A stretch of 50,720 nucleotides of DNA from assembly GCA_003427395.1 (NCBI GenBank), contig BFEA01000163.1, positions 1,458,627-1,509,346 on the forward strand. Reading direction: 5' to 3'. Below are positions 1 through 10,760 of the stretch, piece by piece. A program made the position numbers and the translations under genes. A model generated the notes under the pieces. That model was not told the origin of the DNA. It searched no databases and saw only the letters and a program-made list of their open reading frames with translations. Every line of letters starts with the position of its first letter. Within the stretch, counting starts at the first letter, position 1. Source of the stretch: Chara braunii. Lineage: Eukaryota; Streptophyta; Charophyceae; Charales; Characeae.

Positions 1-993
1 GCTCCAGTCTATTGGTGGGGAGCAACACATGCTGGAAACCATGTCCAGCATCCCATAGATCCTCAAGCAACAGTACATCAAAGAATAAATCTGAGCACTG
101 GGGCCATTACCTGGCTTCGGCTGATTGGGACCAATAAGAATCCTGGTGCCTCTTCAGTATCTTCACCCCTCTCAGGGCGCCTGGCCGGGGCTTTCCCACT
201 GGCAACCTTGAATCGTAGCACCGTTCGTTAATGCAAAACGCCTTAGCATCCCCCGTACCATTGCATATCAACAATTTCCAGCCCATGCTGAGGAAAGGGA
301 TCGAGGAAGTCAGAGAGGGGCCTTAGGAGTAGTGACTCGGCATGCTGTGCCCATTCAGAAAAGATGCGGAAGTAATTTCTATCAAAGGACGTCCCTTCCT
401 CGTCCTACCCCTGCCCCTCATTCCAAGGCACCTCGGCTATCCAGCCCCTCTGTTCCCCACCCAGCCAGTCCAGATAGAACTGCTTGATCGCTTTTCTGAT
501 TTCTGTTTGTGTCTAGTGTTGTGGTATGTTCCTTTACCTTACTCCAGTATGCCATAAGCTCGATCTGAACCTGTTGCGTGACGATAGCAGTAAAGTTTGG
601 TCTCTCCAAGTGTGCGCCCTCCTTCTTGAGAATGCATCGGCGCCACCACAGCGCCCATAGCACCGCCCTACGTGTAATCCGAATACAAGACTCGAACACA
701 CAACCAACGGATTGGCAGGCAAACACCTAACCATAAGGCTAAGTGGGCTGGGGTGAAAGTGAAGCCCCAACATGAGCACTTCACCCCACCCCAGCACGGA
801 CATCCCGCAACACGGTGTACCCAACCACACTCACCCCTACGCAGCCACACTGCACACATAGTACAATTTCTACGGCGGTTACTGCGGCCAATGTCAAACA
901 TATTCAGTTCAAAGGAGCAACATCAAAACGTGATTTGGGATTATAATCATTCCATGTTAAAGGCTTGCAAGAGTGCTGGCAAGGTTTACCTCA
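1..993. other. No gene recognised
   Basis: I see no conserved protein, RNA gene or terminal repeat here. Open frames on both strands are short, overlap one another and show no family motif. The opening 340 bases and the 560-900 stretch are ordinary mixed-composition sequence. Confidence 0.5.
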
Positions 994-1068
994 ATACCTT
1001 TCCCGGCCTTTTGGCCAAGATCAAGTGTAGTATCTGTTCTGATCAGTTTAATATCTGATCTGTGGTCC
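994..1068 (+). ncRNA. U2 snRNA 5'-end fragment (retrocopy)
   Basis: The sequence from ATACCTTTC through the branch-site recognition region (GTAGTA) and the stem IIa part matches the first 75 or so bases of U2 snRNA with only a few substitutions, including CCC for CTC near the start and GATCAG for TATCAG. Similarity stops after the stem IIa region, so the Sm site and stems III/IV are missing and this cannot be a functional U2. A 3'-truncated retrocopy or a U2-headed short retroposon is the likely origin. No upstream snRNA promoter elements are obvious. Confidence 0.82.
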
Positions 1069-2765
1069 ATAGTGCAAGGAAAATGAGTGAGAGCGATAGA
1101 CAGAAAACCAAAAATTGCAACATCACGCTGAAGACCAGATAGTTGTATACCAAGCAGAAAGCAGAATGCACCAAGATACAAGCCAAATAAGAGCAGTACT
1201 ATGAACTCAAATGTCAATGTCGACACTCTCTCGCCACACCAACACTGTATCCAATGTCGCTCTTCTCGATTGGCACTCAGCACCCGGCCTATCCTACTCA
1301 GCAATATACTAGCCTACACTACGAATGTGCAATAGGAGTCACTTCCAGCTGAAGACCAATGTACGTGACGGCATCGCCAATGCAGACTGCCAGCATACAC
1401 CAGGTACGTGTCTCTTCTCCCCTCTGCCTCACCCTTGTCTCCCCACAGTGTGTATCCCGACACGCGACAACCACCATCGCCCACCCCTCTCACCTCCAGA
1501 GCCGATGTGCGCCCTCTGGCTGCTAGCGCCCGGGCAGCCTCCTGCTAAGAGCACAGCAGCGTGGCCGCCCGCTCCTGCAAGGCAAGAATGTCCCCTGGCC
1601 CGCGCGCTCACTTTCCTATATGGAAAGTGAGTCTTCTTTGCAGCAGCTCGGGCCTGGTGTGTGTGTCCCAGTAACTTCACATTGGGCCAAGGTGTCTGCG
1701 CCCAGGCCCATTCAGACTATTGCCTGGGCGTGCAGCATAGAAGTGCGCCCAACCACCCAGCCTCGTTGTGAGGTGTTCCCTGCTTGCTGATTGGGCGAGA
1801 GGCCAGCTTCCACGTCCTTCCCTGGAAGAACCTAGAAGAGTCAGGGAAGATTCCGATGCTCATGAGCTGGGCCTGATTAACCAACTGGCATGCGGTAACT
1901 GTTTGGCGCCCAAATGCAGAAATGGCAAAAATGGGGCGCCGTACAATTTTCAGGCCCGCCTTCACTTAGGGTGGGCACGTTGATGGGGCCGGTGCCGGTG
2001 CTGCTTTTGAAACCGGCTGAGGCCCGCTGACTAGTACAGTTAGTACACCCACGATCTGTCGTGAGAGGTACGCTTGTGAGCATACCCGTTGGGGCCCGTG
2101 AGGGACAAGACTGGCCACACGGATTTTGCCGAAGTCTCGGGTGTACCATTCGTGTGCCCATTTGTCAGCGGCCTGTGGAGCCACGGGGCCAAGGGAATTA
2201 CGGCCACTGCTGGAGGTGACCGCAAATGCTCTATTTTCTATTTTTTATTTTTTAGGCATTGTCTTCGAGAATTGGTGAAAATTCATTCACAAGAGTTCTT
2301 GCACAACTTGTGGATGGCACCGTGTGACCAGCAAAGGACCAATTTGCCATTTGCTGCAGGCGGCCAGGGCTTTGTCCTATCTGAAAAGGTACAGCAGTGT
2401 GACCTGAACCATGCCCAAAACCTCGAATTGGCCTGTCCCAAATCTGCACATTTTGCAGATTTGGGGTTGCAGTGTGAGCATTCCCGGTGGGACCATAAAG
2501 ATGGTGAACTATGGCTGAGCAAGGCGATGCCACAGGGAATGCCAGTGGAGGCCCGCAGCAATACCGCTGCAAATCATCCATCGGACCTGGGTATAGGGCA
2601 GAAGACTAGCCAGGCCGCCGAGTAGCAGGTTCCCTCCGTGGTTTTCCCACGGGATAGCTGGAGCTGTGGAACAGTCTTACAGCGCAGCTGTGAGACCATG
2701 CATTGGGGGAGGGGGACTGTGGTGACCCCTGCGTCTGGTACCGGGGCTGACCAGGCAAAGAACAA
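1069..2765. other. Unassigned region with an intron-like motif
   Basis: No coding family is recognisable; the longest frames lack domains. At 1401-1410 there is a good 5' splice-site consensus (CAGGTACGTG), followed by a pyrimidine tract and CCCCACAG at 1441-1448. That would be a 45-nt intron, but no exon frame on either side supports it. Confidence 0.35.
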
Positions 2766-2837
2766 GCTAGCCTGGCTCAGTTGGTACACCCAAGGACAGC
2801 TGAAATACAGGCTGAAGTTCGAGTCCAGATGCAATCA
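2766..2837 (+). repeat. tRNA-derived SINE head
   Basis: A perfect box A (TGGCTCAGTTGG, 2773-2784) is followed 31 nt later by a near-perfect box B (AGTTCGAGTCC, 2816-2826), the spacing of a tRNA internal promoter. Acceptor-stem pairing is not convincing and there is no clear anticodon stem, so this is a SINE head or tRNA fossil and not a working tRNA gene. The 3' body and tail were not delimited. Confidence 0.7.
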
Positions 2838-3205
2838 GGGGGACCAAATAAGTCTGGGTTGCCTGAGTTCGTCTCAGACGAGTGTGCCCTCGGTCACATA
2901 AGGCGTGGCCAGCTCCTAATGCATGTAGGCATAGGGCCTGGCTGGGTTCATGTGCAGAAAAGGGTAGTTTGGCTAGTTCAAAGGGGAGAGGCCGAGAGCG
3001 CACTTTACAGGCTCGGCCATAATAAGGCGTGATCCAACAGGCCACGGGTAATTGGAACTTTCAATCTTTGAAGCCTGTCGGACCGGCTGGTAGGAGGACA
3101 CTTGAGCTCGGTGGTTACAAGGAGGATTCAATGGCAAAGAGGACGAAGACGGGAAGGTGAAGACAAAGGAGAGGAGTGAGATATGGCATGGCAAATAACT
3201 CATAT

Positions 3206-3235
3206 CTCGCCCGTTACTGAGCGGAATCGGGCGAG
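3206..3235 (+). other. Hairpin family D, copy 1
   Basis: CTCGCCCG (3206-3213) pairs with CGGGCGAG (3228-3235) around a loop ending GCGGAAT. Copies at 3383, 33647 and 18932 have different stems around a similar loop. Confidence 0.7.
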
Positions 3236-3382
3236 TGAGGGACGGGTTTTGGGGTTTTCGGGGCTGGTGACCCCAAATCTGTAGTCAGATTTGAACCAAA
3301 GTTAGTAGAACAGGAGGTAGAATAAAAACAGAGTGCGCGGAGGACACGGGAGACTGGATATGGCGGGAAGAGAAACTTCTAT

Positions 3383-3412
3383 CTCGTCCATTTCTTGACG
3401 GAAACGGGCGGG
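3383..3412 (+). other. Hairpin family D, copy 2
   Basis: CTCGTCC (3383-3389) pairs with GGGCGGG (3406-3412) with two G-T pairs; the loop contains TTGACGGAAA. The stem differs from copy 1 but stays paired. Confidence 0.65.
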
Positions 3413-3558
3413 TGAAGATGCGTTTCGGGGGTTTTCACACGTTGCAAGGGTGATGGCGAGGCTAGTTTTTGTGTTGGGCTAATAGTTTGGCCGCTGTAGG
3501 TGTTAGGGGCTGCGCGATGTGCGGGTAAAGGCAAGCAGCAAAACAGTGAGATCAGGCT

Positions 3559-3598
3559 GTACCTTCCCATGGTCTAGGGGAAGGTTCATTCTCTTTTT
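3559..3598 (+). repeat. Dispersed motif M, copy 1
   Basis: About 40 bp related to GTATCTTCCCATGTTCTAGC followed by a GAAGAT arm and TTCATTCTC. Here the arms are ACCTTC (3561-3566) and GAAGGT (3580-3585), while most copies have ATCTTC and GAAGAT, so both arms changed together. Confidence 0.75.
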
Positions 3599-4230
3599 TT
3601 AGTTGGCGATAGGAGTATTAGGCGTTATATTCGGTCATCAAGGTTTCTGCAGGTACTCAACGGGAGTCCACTGCTGCTTACCGTTGTGCTCGTTGAGATT
3701 CAGGTGTTGATCATCGTGTTGCTCTGAGGAAGTTGTCCTCTTGGGATTCGTGGGTGTCTGCTTGAGGTTCGCAGTTCTGCATGTCTGTGTTACTCATCAT
3801 CGGGATCTCACAGGAAGTCACCATCATCCTGGTAATCAACTCTGTTTTACGTGGCCATACTGGTCGTCTGAGTGAGTGCAACAATGACGGAATCCACACC
3901 ACGTATCTCCTCATGTTTTTCGGCGGAAGATGCATTCTCATTTTGCAACTTTAGAGAGAGCGATGCTGCGCAGTCCGTAGTCTCGCCCGATCGCCATGCT
4001 CTGAGCACACTTATGGCCATCCTCATCGTTCTGCTGGTGATCATCTGCCCGGTGGTCGTCATCTTGAATCCGACCGTGTTCATCTAGGCGCCACTCGACT
4101 TCGTGTTTCTCATCATGAGTTTCGATGTCATTAATGATGTCATCACATTCGTTTCCATTAAAGAGTTTGTCGTCCTCATGCTGGCCCGATGCAGTTTTGC
4201 CCATAACCGGGGTCGTGGCCACGTGGTCGT

Positions 4231-4437
4231 GTATCTGCCCATGTCTGGTGGGAGATTCATTGACATTTTCTCTAAGGATGTATCTTCCAACGTTTAGCAG
4301 AAGATTCATTCTCATTTTTGTGTGCGGGGTGGTAGCATTGCTTAGCTTGGAGATCCTGCGTCTCGCTGGATCCCAACACACAGTGGAATGGAGGTTTATC
4401 TTCCCATGTTCTAGCAGAAGATTCATTCTCATTTTGC
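4231..4437 (+). repeat. Dispersed motif M, three copies
   Basis: Three copies lie at 4231-4270, 4279-4320 and 4395-4437. The second and third have perfect arms: ATCTTC (within 4281-4287 and at 4398-4403) with GAAGAT (4300-4305 and 4417-4422). The first has weaker arms, ATCTGC and GGAGAT. All run into TTCATT, and the second and third continue into a TCTCATTTT tail. Confidence 0.8.
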
Positions 4438-4787
4438 ACACTTGGGGTATAAAGGAGCGGAGCAGTTGTTGCTCGCAATCTTGGCCATCGTTGTTCATTG
4501 TGGGCGTGTGCTTCTTAAAATTCTATTAACTCATTGTGCTCCGCATCATTCTGGCAACCGTGATTCTGGTGGTCGCTCCACTTAGCCTGTTGGTCGCGTT
4601 TGCTCGTTGGATTGCCACAATCACCTCCTTCAGCGGAATCGGATCGTTTTCTTCCCCGCTTCGTCGAAAGCGAACTCTGGTTGTCTTCTTCTTTGACGCG
4701 GCCGTTATTTTTTTTTTCGTTCGTAGTTGTTGTTGATATGGTCGGGATCACAGGGCTGCTCATTCACTGTGATTGTTCGTTTACCGT

Positions 4788-5300
4788 TGTCGAGCGCATC
4801 GGCTCCCGCCTTTTTCGCAAAGGCGAGAGCCCTCCCGACCATGTCACGCAAGAGTAAAACATTACAAAAACAAAGACAACTTTGGAGCGACGTAAAGTAT
4901 CCCGCGAGCCTCCGAGACCGTCGCGGTCGCGTCGTCCCTTCGCCGCTCTAGCCGGGTGCGGCAACTGTACATCCCGCGGTCCCCGACGACAGGATAGTTC
5001 CTGCGGGGCATAAGCTTTCCTTCCCTAAGGGGCTGTCACCACCCTTAGGGGCGAATCCCTATCGAGTTACTGACCCACGTGCGAAAGCTTTTAAATGCAA
5101 TCGCAGAGGTAGGTCGGCCGAGGGCGTTTGCTCATTCGCTGTAACATAGATATGCTTGGCTAACGCCAAGCGAACCCGAACGTCGCTCGTCCCTTAGGGC
5201 GCTGATCTCCTAAGTTTGAAGCGGACGTCTGTCGACTAGGACGGTCTCAACCAAGCGTGAAACCCAAATCTTCCTAGTCCCTTAGACACACCGTCAAAAG
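4788..5300 (+). repeat. Conserved element head (F') of X-left
   Basis: This head is shared with the starts of E-left, X-right, E-right and E-mid. A subterminal hairpin has outer arms GGCTC/GAGCC and inner arms GCCTTT/AAAGGC (4801-4831). Further on, conserved text includes CTATCGAGTTAC-like sequence, a CGCAGAGGTAGG block and the CTGTCACCACCC palindromic block near 5031. The same blocks occur in E heads with different hairpin arms. Confidence 0.8.
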
Positions 5301-5515
5301 AAAATTAAAACATCCACATATAATTACATCAAAAGAAATGGAACGTAGTCGAGAGGAATATATCTAATTCGAAATGATAACAGCGAGAATCCAAATCTTC
5401 ATTTGATACATCAATAACACAAGATAAAAAAAACAATCCGGCCGCCTCGGGTCGAACTCCACAATACAATCATACAACTGCCAACGAGGAGTTGGTTTTC
5501 GAAAATAACCTTAAT

Positions 5516-5539
5516 GCAGCCGACAAGGTAGTCGGCTGC
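5516..5539 (+). other. Hairpin with 9-bp arms, conserved in X
   Basis: GCAGCCGAC (5516-5524) pairs perfectly with GTCGGCTGC (5531-5539) over a 6-nt loop. In X-right the same hairpin (29800-29823) has two substitutions that stay paired as G-T when read in the element's sense. Confidence 0.8.
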
Positions 5540-8335
5540 CCTAGATTTGACTTGATGAGGCGCGTTGCTGAAGTCATTCATTTCAGTCTACTGCCAACCT
5601 AAGATTATACGTGCTCACACCTATCTTCATACTTCCTCAATCTTATTGGCTGACAGACTTCTTTGCGAATGATTCTTGATCAGGGGCATTGCTTGAAGTG
5701 TTGCATGCCTCTCCCTCTAGGAAGTGGTCTGGGGTACTCCTCCTCCTCGTCCGAGCACAATACTCATATCTCAGAAGTCAGGCCGTCTCCACCGAATCGA
5801 CAAATACCCCTCCGTAGAACGGTCCACTCCAGGTCAATAACAGGGTCGGCTTTTGAAGCAACGAACCCCCGCCCCAGATGCTTCCTAGAGACAGAAGATG
5901 TGTCCACTGCAAGTAGCTTTCAATTATTCTTATTTCTCCTGAGTTAAGGGTAGCTTGGACGAAAAGAAATCAGAGGAGATAGAGAATAAGAGTCATTTGG
6001 ACATGTATAGGTAGATAAGGTCGTTCGAGATAGAAAGGGTCTTTCCTTTGGAGACGACTACGTCCATCTGACCTTATTCCACTTTGTTTCAATCGAATTC
6101 ATCCTACAACACACGCTAAAAAACATTTTTCAAAACAACGAATTCTTTTGACGAGCAGGTAGGTAAAAGGTAGAAAGAAGACAATTTTTTTCATCTTACC
6201 AAGTAGACACCATCAAACTTGTCCTTTACAACATCCTTCTACCTACCTGCACAACATGCAAAGACAACAAGTTCAAGAAAAACTAGTGCAATCCCATACT
6301 CAAGTCAGACCACACCATTCACATGCAAACACACATTTTCTATGCCTAAACACACATTTTCTATGCCTTTTCAATGAACATTCAATAAACAGGGTCAAGC
6401 AAGTGTGGGTTCACACAACTGTGAAGAGAAGTCTGAGTCATTCTACTAATTGACCTTGAGTGAAGTTTGGTCCGGCTCACTCAAAGAAGCCGGGTAATAT
6501 TTCAATCAGAAGAAAATGACCGCCGTAAAAAAGATATATGGCTCACAACTCCACAAGTTGTGGCCTTTCTCCTGAATCACGATTCACGTCCTTCTCCAAG
6601 TGCTCGTTCACACCAAGATTGGGTCACCTGAGATGTCTGAATGAGATAACCCTCAAAGAGGGTTATCCCATGAATAAGTCCCACGTCTTCTCAACGTCCC
6701 GGACAGTCCCAATCAACCGCAAGTCCACGCCACCGCCAATCACCATGCCCGCTCACAATAGCCACACCAACATGTCGGTCCTCATCTAGAATCAGTCCCA
6801 CCTGGTCCCAAAATGAGCCCTGATGGTCCCAATGCAGTCCCATACCATCGCTCGCCTCACCAGATGGTCCAGAATTCAAAACCGTTCGCACTGCATGCCG
6901 CCAAAAAAAAAAATTAAAGGTGCCCCCGACCGAAAACTGCATGTGCCGCGAGCCCCCAAAAAATAATGATGTTCTTCCGGCGCAAACCGCAAGTACCGCA
7001 CTACAATAACTGTTGCGCAAGCATTCATTCCGCACTTTCTTCAAGACGCCAACCCATGCACCGATGCCACACAATCTCAAATGTGCACCAGTGCCACAAA
7101 ACACATAACGGTAGACCATCACTCGCCACACCATCAATCGGTACCATGGCTGCCCCGCAGCACCACTGCCAGATCACACAAAAAAAAAACCGGCTCCACT
7201 GTGACACAACATTTTCTCTCACAATAGTATTGTCGACGTGCCGCCAACCAGACAACATAACCTCAATGAAAGTATTGCTGCCGCCGCCAATTTCGGCAGC
7301 ATGATTCCACCGCATACACTGTCGTTGCTGCGCCGCTGATCGAGCAGCACCTCCCCACACTCACATTAATAAAACTTTGGCGCCGCGCGACAAATCCTGC
7401 AACACCTTCCCTTAAGACGGGCTTGGCGCCGCACCAGCAGTCTGACAACACCTTCCCTTAAACCAGTCTTGATGCTGCGGCGACATTTCGGCAGCATAAC
7501 CCCACTAAAATAGGTGTCGCTTGCAGCACCGTCCGGACCCTGACGCAGCCTTATCGCCGCAGCACCAGCCAACACACACAACACATGCACAAGGGTGGGG
7601 CAGAGAGCCTCCAACCCTTGGCTATGGCTGCCTCTCCTCTCCTCCTCCAGCAACGTCTCCCCTCATCCTGCAGACCTCCAACTCTCCACCGGCAGCACCG
7701 CCCCTCTCCAGCAGCATGCAACAGCCAGCCAGCATTCACTCAAGTGAATGCCCCAACAACATTGCCACAAGTGTGAGGCTGCTGGGTGGAGTGCTGGCTT
7801 TTATAGCCAGCTGATGGCTGTGGGCAGCTGCTTTGCCCACAGCGCGGCAAAATTCGTCAGTGCTCCTGGCCCTTGATCTAAATCAACGGCCAGGAGCTAG
7901 GAGCCTTGGTTTTCCCCTAGGGGGACCAACGTCATCAACCCCCAGGAGTACCTGGCCGTTTTCCCATGCCAGATGCTTCTCGAAATGGTTGTGCTCAGTT
8001 ATTTCAAGACTGCATGTTCAGCTGAACAGTCGCAGTCCCATCAGCCCCTAGAACCTTCTAGGGGCTGCACCCGTTCCACGACTGCGACCATATTCGCGGT
8101 CGTTCCCCTTTTCTCCCCTTTTCTTCTCTCTTTTTCTTTGTTCCCCCCCCCTCGTTTTTTTTGTGCAGGGGCAAGTCGTCGTTCAAAACGAATGGCCGCC
8201 CCCTCAGTCATATCACATAGTCGAACTAGGGTCAAGCTCAAAGGGGTACTCTTTTTCTCCCACCCCCGCGCGCCTGCATCTGGTGCAACTCGAGCACCAG
8301 ATTCAGGCGCCCAACTCCTCCTTTAAGAAGTTGCT

Positions 8336-8358
8336 GCCCGTTTTCGAAACGAACGGGC
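8336..8358 (+). other. GCCCGTT hairpin in X-left
   Basis: GCCCGTT (8336-8342) pairs with AACGGGC (8352-8358). X-right has three relatives with T-rich or A-rich loops and different arm lengths (26534-26555, 26751-26774, 26981-27001). Confidence 0.65.
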
Positions 8359-8508
8359 GCAGCTTCTATAGCACACGCACAAGGAGGGGGGGGGGGCAAC
8401 TAAGAGAAACAATAACAACAACAAAATAAAGAAAATAAAAATAAAAACAACTCTCTAAAAACGAGCCGACGCCCTAAAAACGGGCATAACTCCATTCTCA
8501 GTAGATGT

Positions 8509-8543
8509 GCAAGTGAGAATGAATCTAGGCTAGAAACGAGCAG
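8509..8543 (-). repeat. Dispersed motif M, inverted copy in X-left
   Basis: Read on -, TTTCTAGCCTAGATTCATTC matches the 3' half of motif M. The corresponding copy in X-right (26800-26840) has the opposite orientation relative to its element, so the motif has flipped or moved between copies. Confidence 0.6.
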
Positions 8544-9595
8544 CCTGTTCATCGGGCGCAACACTTCATGAGAACGTGAGAGGGAGGGGATCTTAGAAAA
8601 GAAGTAAAGAAGAAAGTTAAATTAGAATCTAAAAAAGAAATCCGAATAGAGTCTAAAAGAGACAAAAAACAAAACGAGAAAAAAAAAAGAAAACCTCTCG
8701 AAGGGTCTCGTTAGACACTCCTAAAAAGAATCCAAAAATTTTTAGGACGAGTCCTAAAGGAATTTTTTTTTTTTTTTTTTTTTTTTTAAAGGCTTTTTTT
8801 TTTTTTTTTTTTTTCTCAAAAGACTATGGAATTACCAATCAAATGTACAAAACAGTGAAAACACATCTCCTAGTTTGATATGTCACAAACAGAGCCCCAA
8901 AGGAAGTCGTGGAATCTCCTTTCGTCATCAGACTCGGTACACAGTCTGCAAAAAGTCCACTGATCATGCAAGGACTGGAGGCAGGAAATGGAAAACCAAG
9001 AACCTGCCACGTCCCGCCGCAAACTGCAAGGCCGTAAACACGTCTCAAGTCGTTTTGCTTATTCTCACAAATCACACTGGAGGACAACTCTTCCTTAATT
9101 CTTCAAGTCTTTCCTCTCTACAGCTAGATAATAGTCGAGGCCAGATCGAGTCAAACTTGCTCATCTGACACACTCTTAAAGTAAAGCTCTAATTTTCCTA
9201 TCACCTCTCCTCCCCAAAAAGGCTAATTCTTTAAGCCCAACCAATTCAATTACCTGTCAAATCTGGAAAGGACGGCCTTTCAGGCCTTTTTTATTGTCAT
9301 TATAGTATTACGGGGAACCCCGTAGCAGCCACATCCGTGCTCAAGCCTCCAACGAGGGAACATGCGGGAGCTGCACCCACCAGCAGGTGCGATACCTGCT
9401 ACAGCAGGTGGGCGATACCGGCCAGGGGTCAGCCGGTAGCATCAGGGCCGAGCTTCTTCGATGGGCCAGTGACTGTGCCTCCTCTCCGGTCCCCTCCCCC
9501 TATGAACATCAGCAGTCTCTGCTCAATGCCACTCGGGGGGAACAACGGCATATCTCTAGGTGGCGGGCGCCAAGCTTGCCCAGGAAGGTACATGA

Positions 9596-9668
9596 GGCCA
9601 ATGAGGATTGAACCCAAGACCTCCTGAATGCTACTTGTGTGCCTTACCAACTGAGATAGGCCGCTGGA
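9596..9668 (-). repeat. tRNA-like SINE head fused to U6
   Basis: On -, box A TATCTCAGTTGG (9658-9647) and box B GGTTCAATCCT (9614-9604) lie at tRNA-like spacing. The head starts just after the U6 3' oligo-T, so the junction is at about 9670. Confidence 0.75.
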
Positions 9669-9676
9669 TTCAAAAA

Positions 9677-9722
9677 ATTGGACCATTTCTCGATTTATGT
9701 GTGTCATCCTTGCGAAGGGGCC

Positions 9723-9754
<32 letters not shown>

Positions 9755-9763
9755 ACGGATGTC
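9677..9763 (-). ncRNA. U6 snRNA, near full-length retrocopy
   Basis: The reverse strand reads through the invariant ACAGAGA box, the AGATTAGCATGGCCCC segment, the internal stem-loop and the 3' tail ending GGTCC plus A/T. I count only about four differences from the canonical plant/animal U6 core. The first ten or so nucleotides (the 5' stem-loop) are missing, and the sequence is fused at its 3' end to a SINE, so it is a retrocopy and not a gene. No U6-type promoter lies upstream. Confidence 0.93.
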
Positions 9764-10264
9764 CCTAAAGGATTTTTAGGATTTCCTTCGACGTCGTTAC
9801 ACACAATCCTAAAAATCATCTCTTAGGATTTGTCCTAAAAGGTCTCCCGCGACCGGTTTTCATATGCGTATACGCAGCCGCGTCGCCAATGTCCATCCAT
9901 TCCTGCCAATGTCCGTCCAATCCCCGCCAACCGCTACCGTTCGTCGCCGTTGCCCGTGTCGACCCGCTGAAAATCTCCGATGTCCGACCACTGACCCGAC
10001 GGACCGCTTCTGCACCAGCAACTCTGTGTCGACGGTGCCATGCGCGTGACGCAACGAGTCCGTGAAACGCGGGAATCCTAAATTTTTCAGTGGGTCGGGG
10101 GCTACTAGAAAATTTAGGACGATTTTGCCTGGGGAATCCTAAATCCTTTAGGACTCGTCCTAACGCCGTTTTCACATTTTCGATCTCAAAATTGGATTTA
10201 GGATTACGTGCAACCAAGATGCAATCCTAAAAACAGGCACTTTTAGGAGTGTCTAACGAGACCC

Positions 10265-10760
10265 TAGGAAAAAAATGGTCGCTCGTCAGAACGGGCACCG
10301 TCAGACACTGGGGCATTCAATGCCCCAATCACTTCGTATCGCGCCTAGTGGCGCTTCGTTCGTTTTAGTTTTTCTTTTTTTCTTGCGCTGGTGCAGCCGT
10401 TTTGCCAAAACGAACGACCGTTCACGTACTTCGTGAAAACGAGTAGAGAGAGAAAAAACTAAAGAAAATGAAAGAATCTAAAACGAAGTCCAAAAAGAAA
10501 AAGAATATAAAGAAAATCTAGAAAAACTTTTAAAAAAAGAAAGAACTTATCTTTAAAACGGTCGTCCGTCTGACGAGTCGCCTGACACGCTCGTTGGGAG
10601 TCTCAACTCCCAACCACTTAGGATTGCGCCAGTTGGCCCCTCAGTTTTTGTTTTTTTTTTCCCAACGGTCACGTCGCCTTACGTGGCTTTTCAACCACGT
10701 CGTTGTGAAAATGCGGACCGGAGTTCGAACCTCGTGGGATTCGACGAAAACTTTTAAACC
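10265..10760 (+). other. X-left body after the TIR element
   Basis: No gene. It resumes the match to X-right: TCAGACACTGGGGCATTC and the GGCGC palindromes near 10300-10350 correspond to 26480-26560. A box-B-like GAGTTCGAACCTCG at 10711-10724 has its partner on the - strand of X-right (about 26352-26369). Confidence 0.55.

Larger units (their letters stand above)
3200..4787 (-). mobile_element. E-mid element, distal segment
   Basis: This segment carries, in the same order and relative strand as the distal parts of E-left and E-right, two TTAACGGAAA-type hairpins (3206-3235, 3383-3412) and four copies of the 40-bp motif M (3559-3598, 4231-4437). I infer it is the far part of the interrupted E-mid copy, cut at 4787 by X-left. 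Its own terminal hairpin and CGACA end were not found, so the far border is unknown. Frames on the - strand are rich in charged residues but match no family I know. Confidence 0.45.
5301..8702 (+). other. X-left body, no gene
   Basis: Non-coding interior matching 30060-26980 in inverted orientation. It holds a 9-bp-arm hairpin (5516-5539) and a GCCCGTT/AACGGGC hairpin (8336-8358). It also holds an inverted copy of motif M (8509-8543) and stretches rich in GCAGCACC near 7260-7760. Open frames here do not agree with those in X-right and are not coding. Confidence 0.7.
8763..9763 (-). mobile_element. Chimeric retrocopy: U6 + tRNA-like SINE + poly(A)
   Basis: Read on -, this begins with U6 snRNA (9763-9677), passes through an oligo-T joint into a tRNA-like SINE head (9668-9596), then a body. 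It ends in two poly(A) runs (T runs 8763-8787 and 8794-8814 on +). CCTAAAGGA flanks it on both sides (8753-8761 and 9764-9772), a target-site duplication in the host TIR element. This is the signature of LINE-driven reverse transcription with a template jump at the U6 3' end. The part nearest the tail (9270-8815) resembles an mRNA 3' end but its source gene is unknown. Confidence 0.82.
8703..10264. mobile_element. 1.56-kb non-autonomous TIR DNA transposon
   Basis: Perfect 24-bp terminal inverted repeats beginning GGGTCTCGTTAGACACTCCT lie at 8703-8726 and 10241-10264. Subterminal TTTAGGATT/AATCCTAAA motifs recur on both sides. X-right lacks this element at the matching place (about 26.57-26.63 kb), which gives an empty site. 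The GGG start and subterminal repeats resemble PIF/Harbinger- or hAT-type MITEs, but I could not identify a target-site duplication, so the superfamily is open. There is no transposase inside. Much of its length is a later retroposed insert (8763-9763). Confidence 0.85.

Noticed and set aside
1401-1448. A 45-nt intron
   Set aside because: Donor and acceptor words are good, but no exon reading frame or conservation supports splicing.
2089-2625. 178-residue open frame as a possible gene
   Set aside because: It has no domain, no start context, and competing frames of similar length on both strands; composition is ordinary for non-coding DNA.
3847-4498. Acidic, His/Asp-rich - frame as a gag or host gene
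   Set aside because: It overlaps motif M copies and lies inside E-mid; no zinc knuckle or known domain is seen.
9677-9763. Functional U6 gene
   Set aside because: The 5' stem is missing, there is no USE/TATA promoter upstream, and the 3' end is fused to a SINE with a poly(A) tail and target-site duplication.
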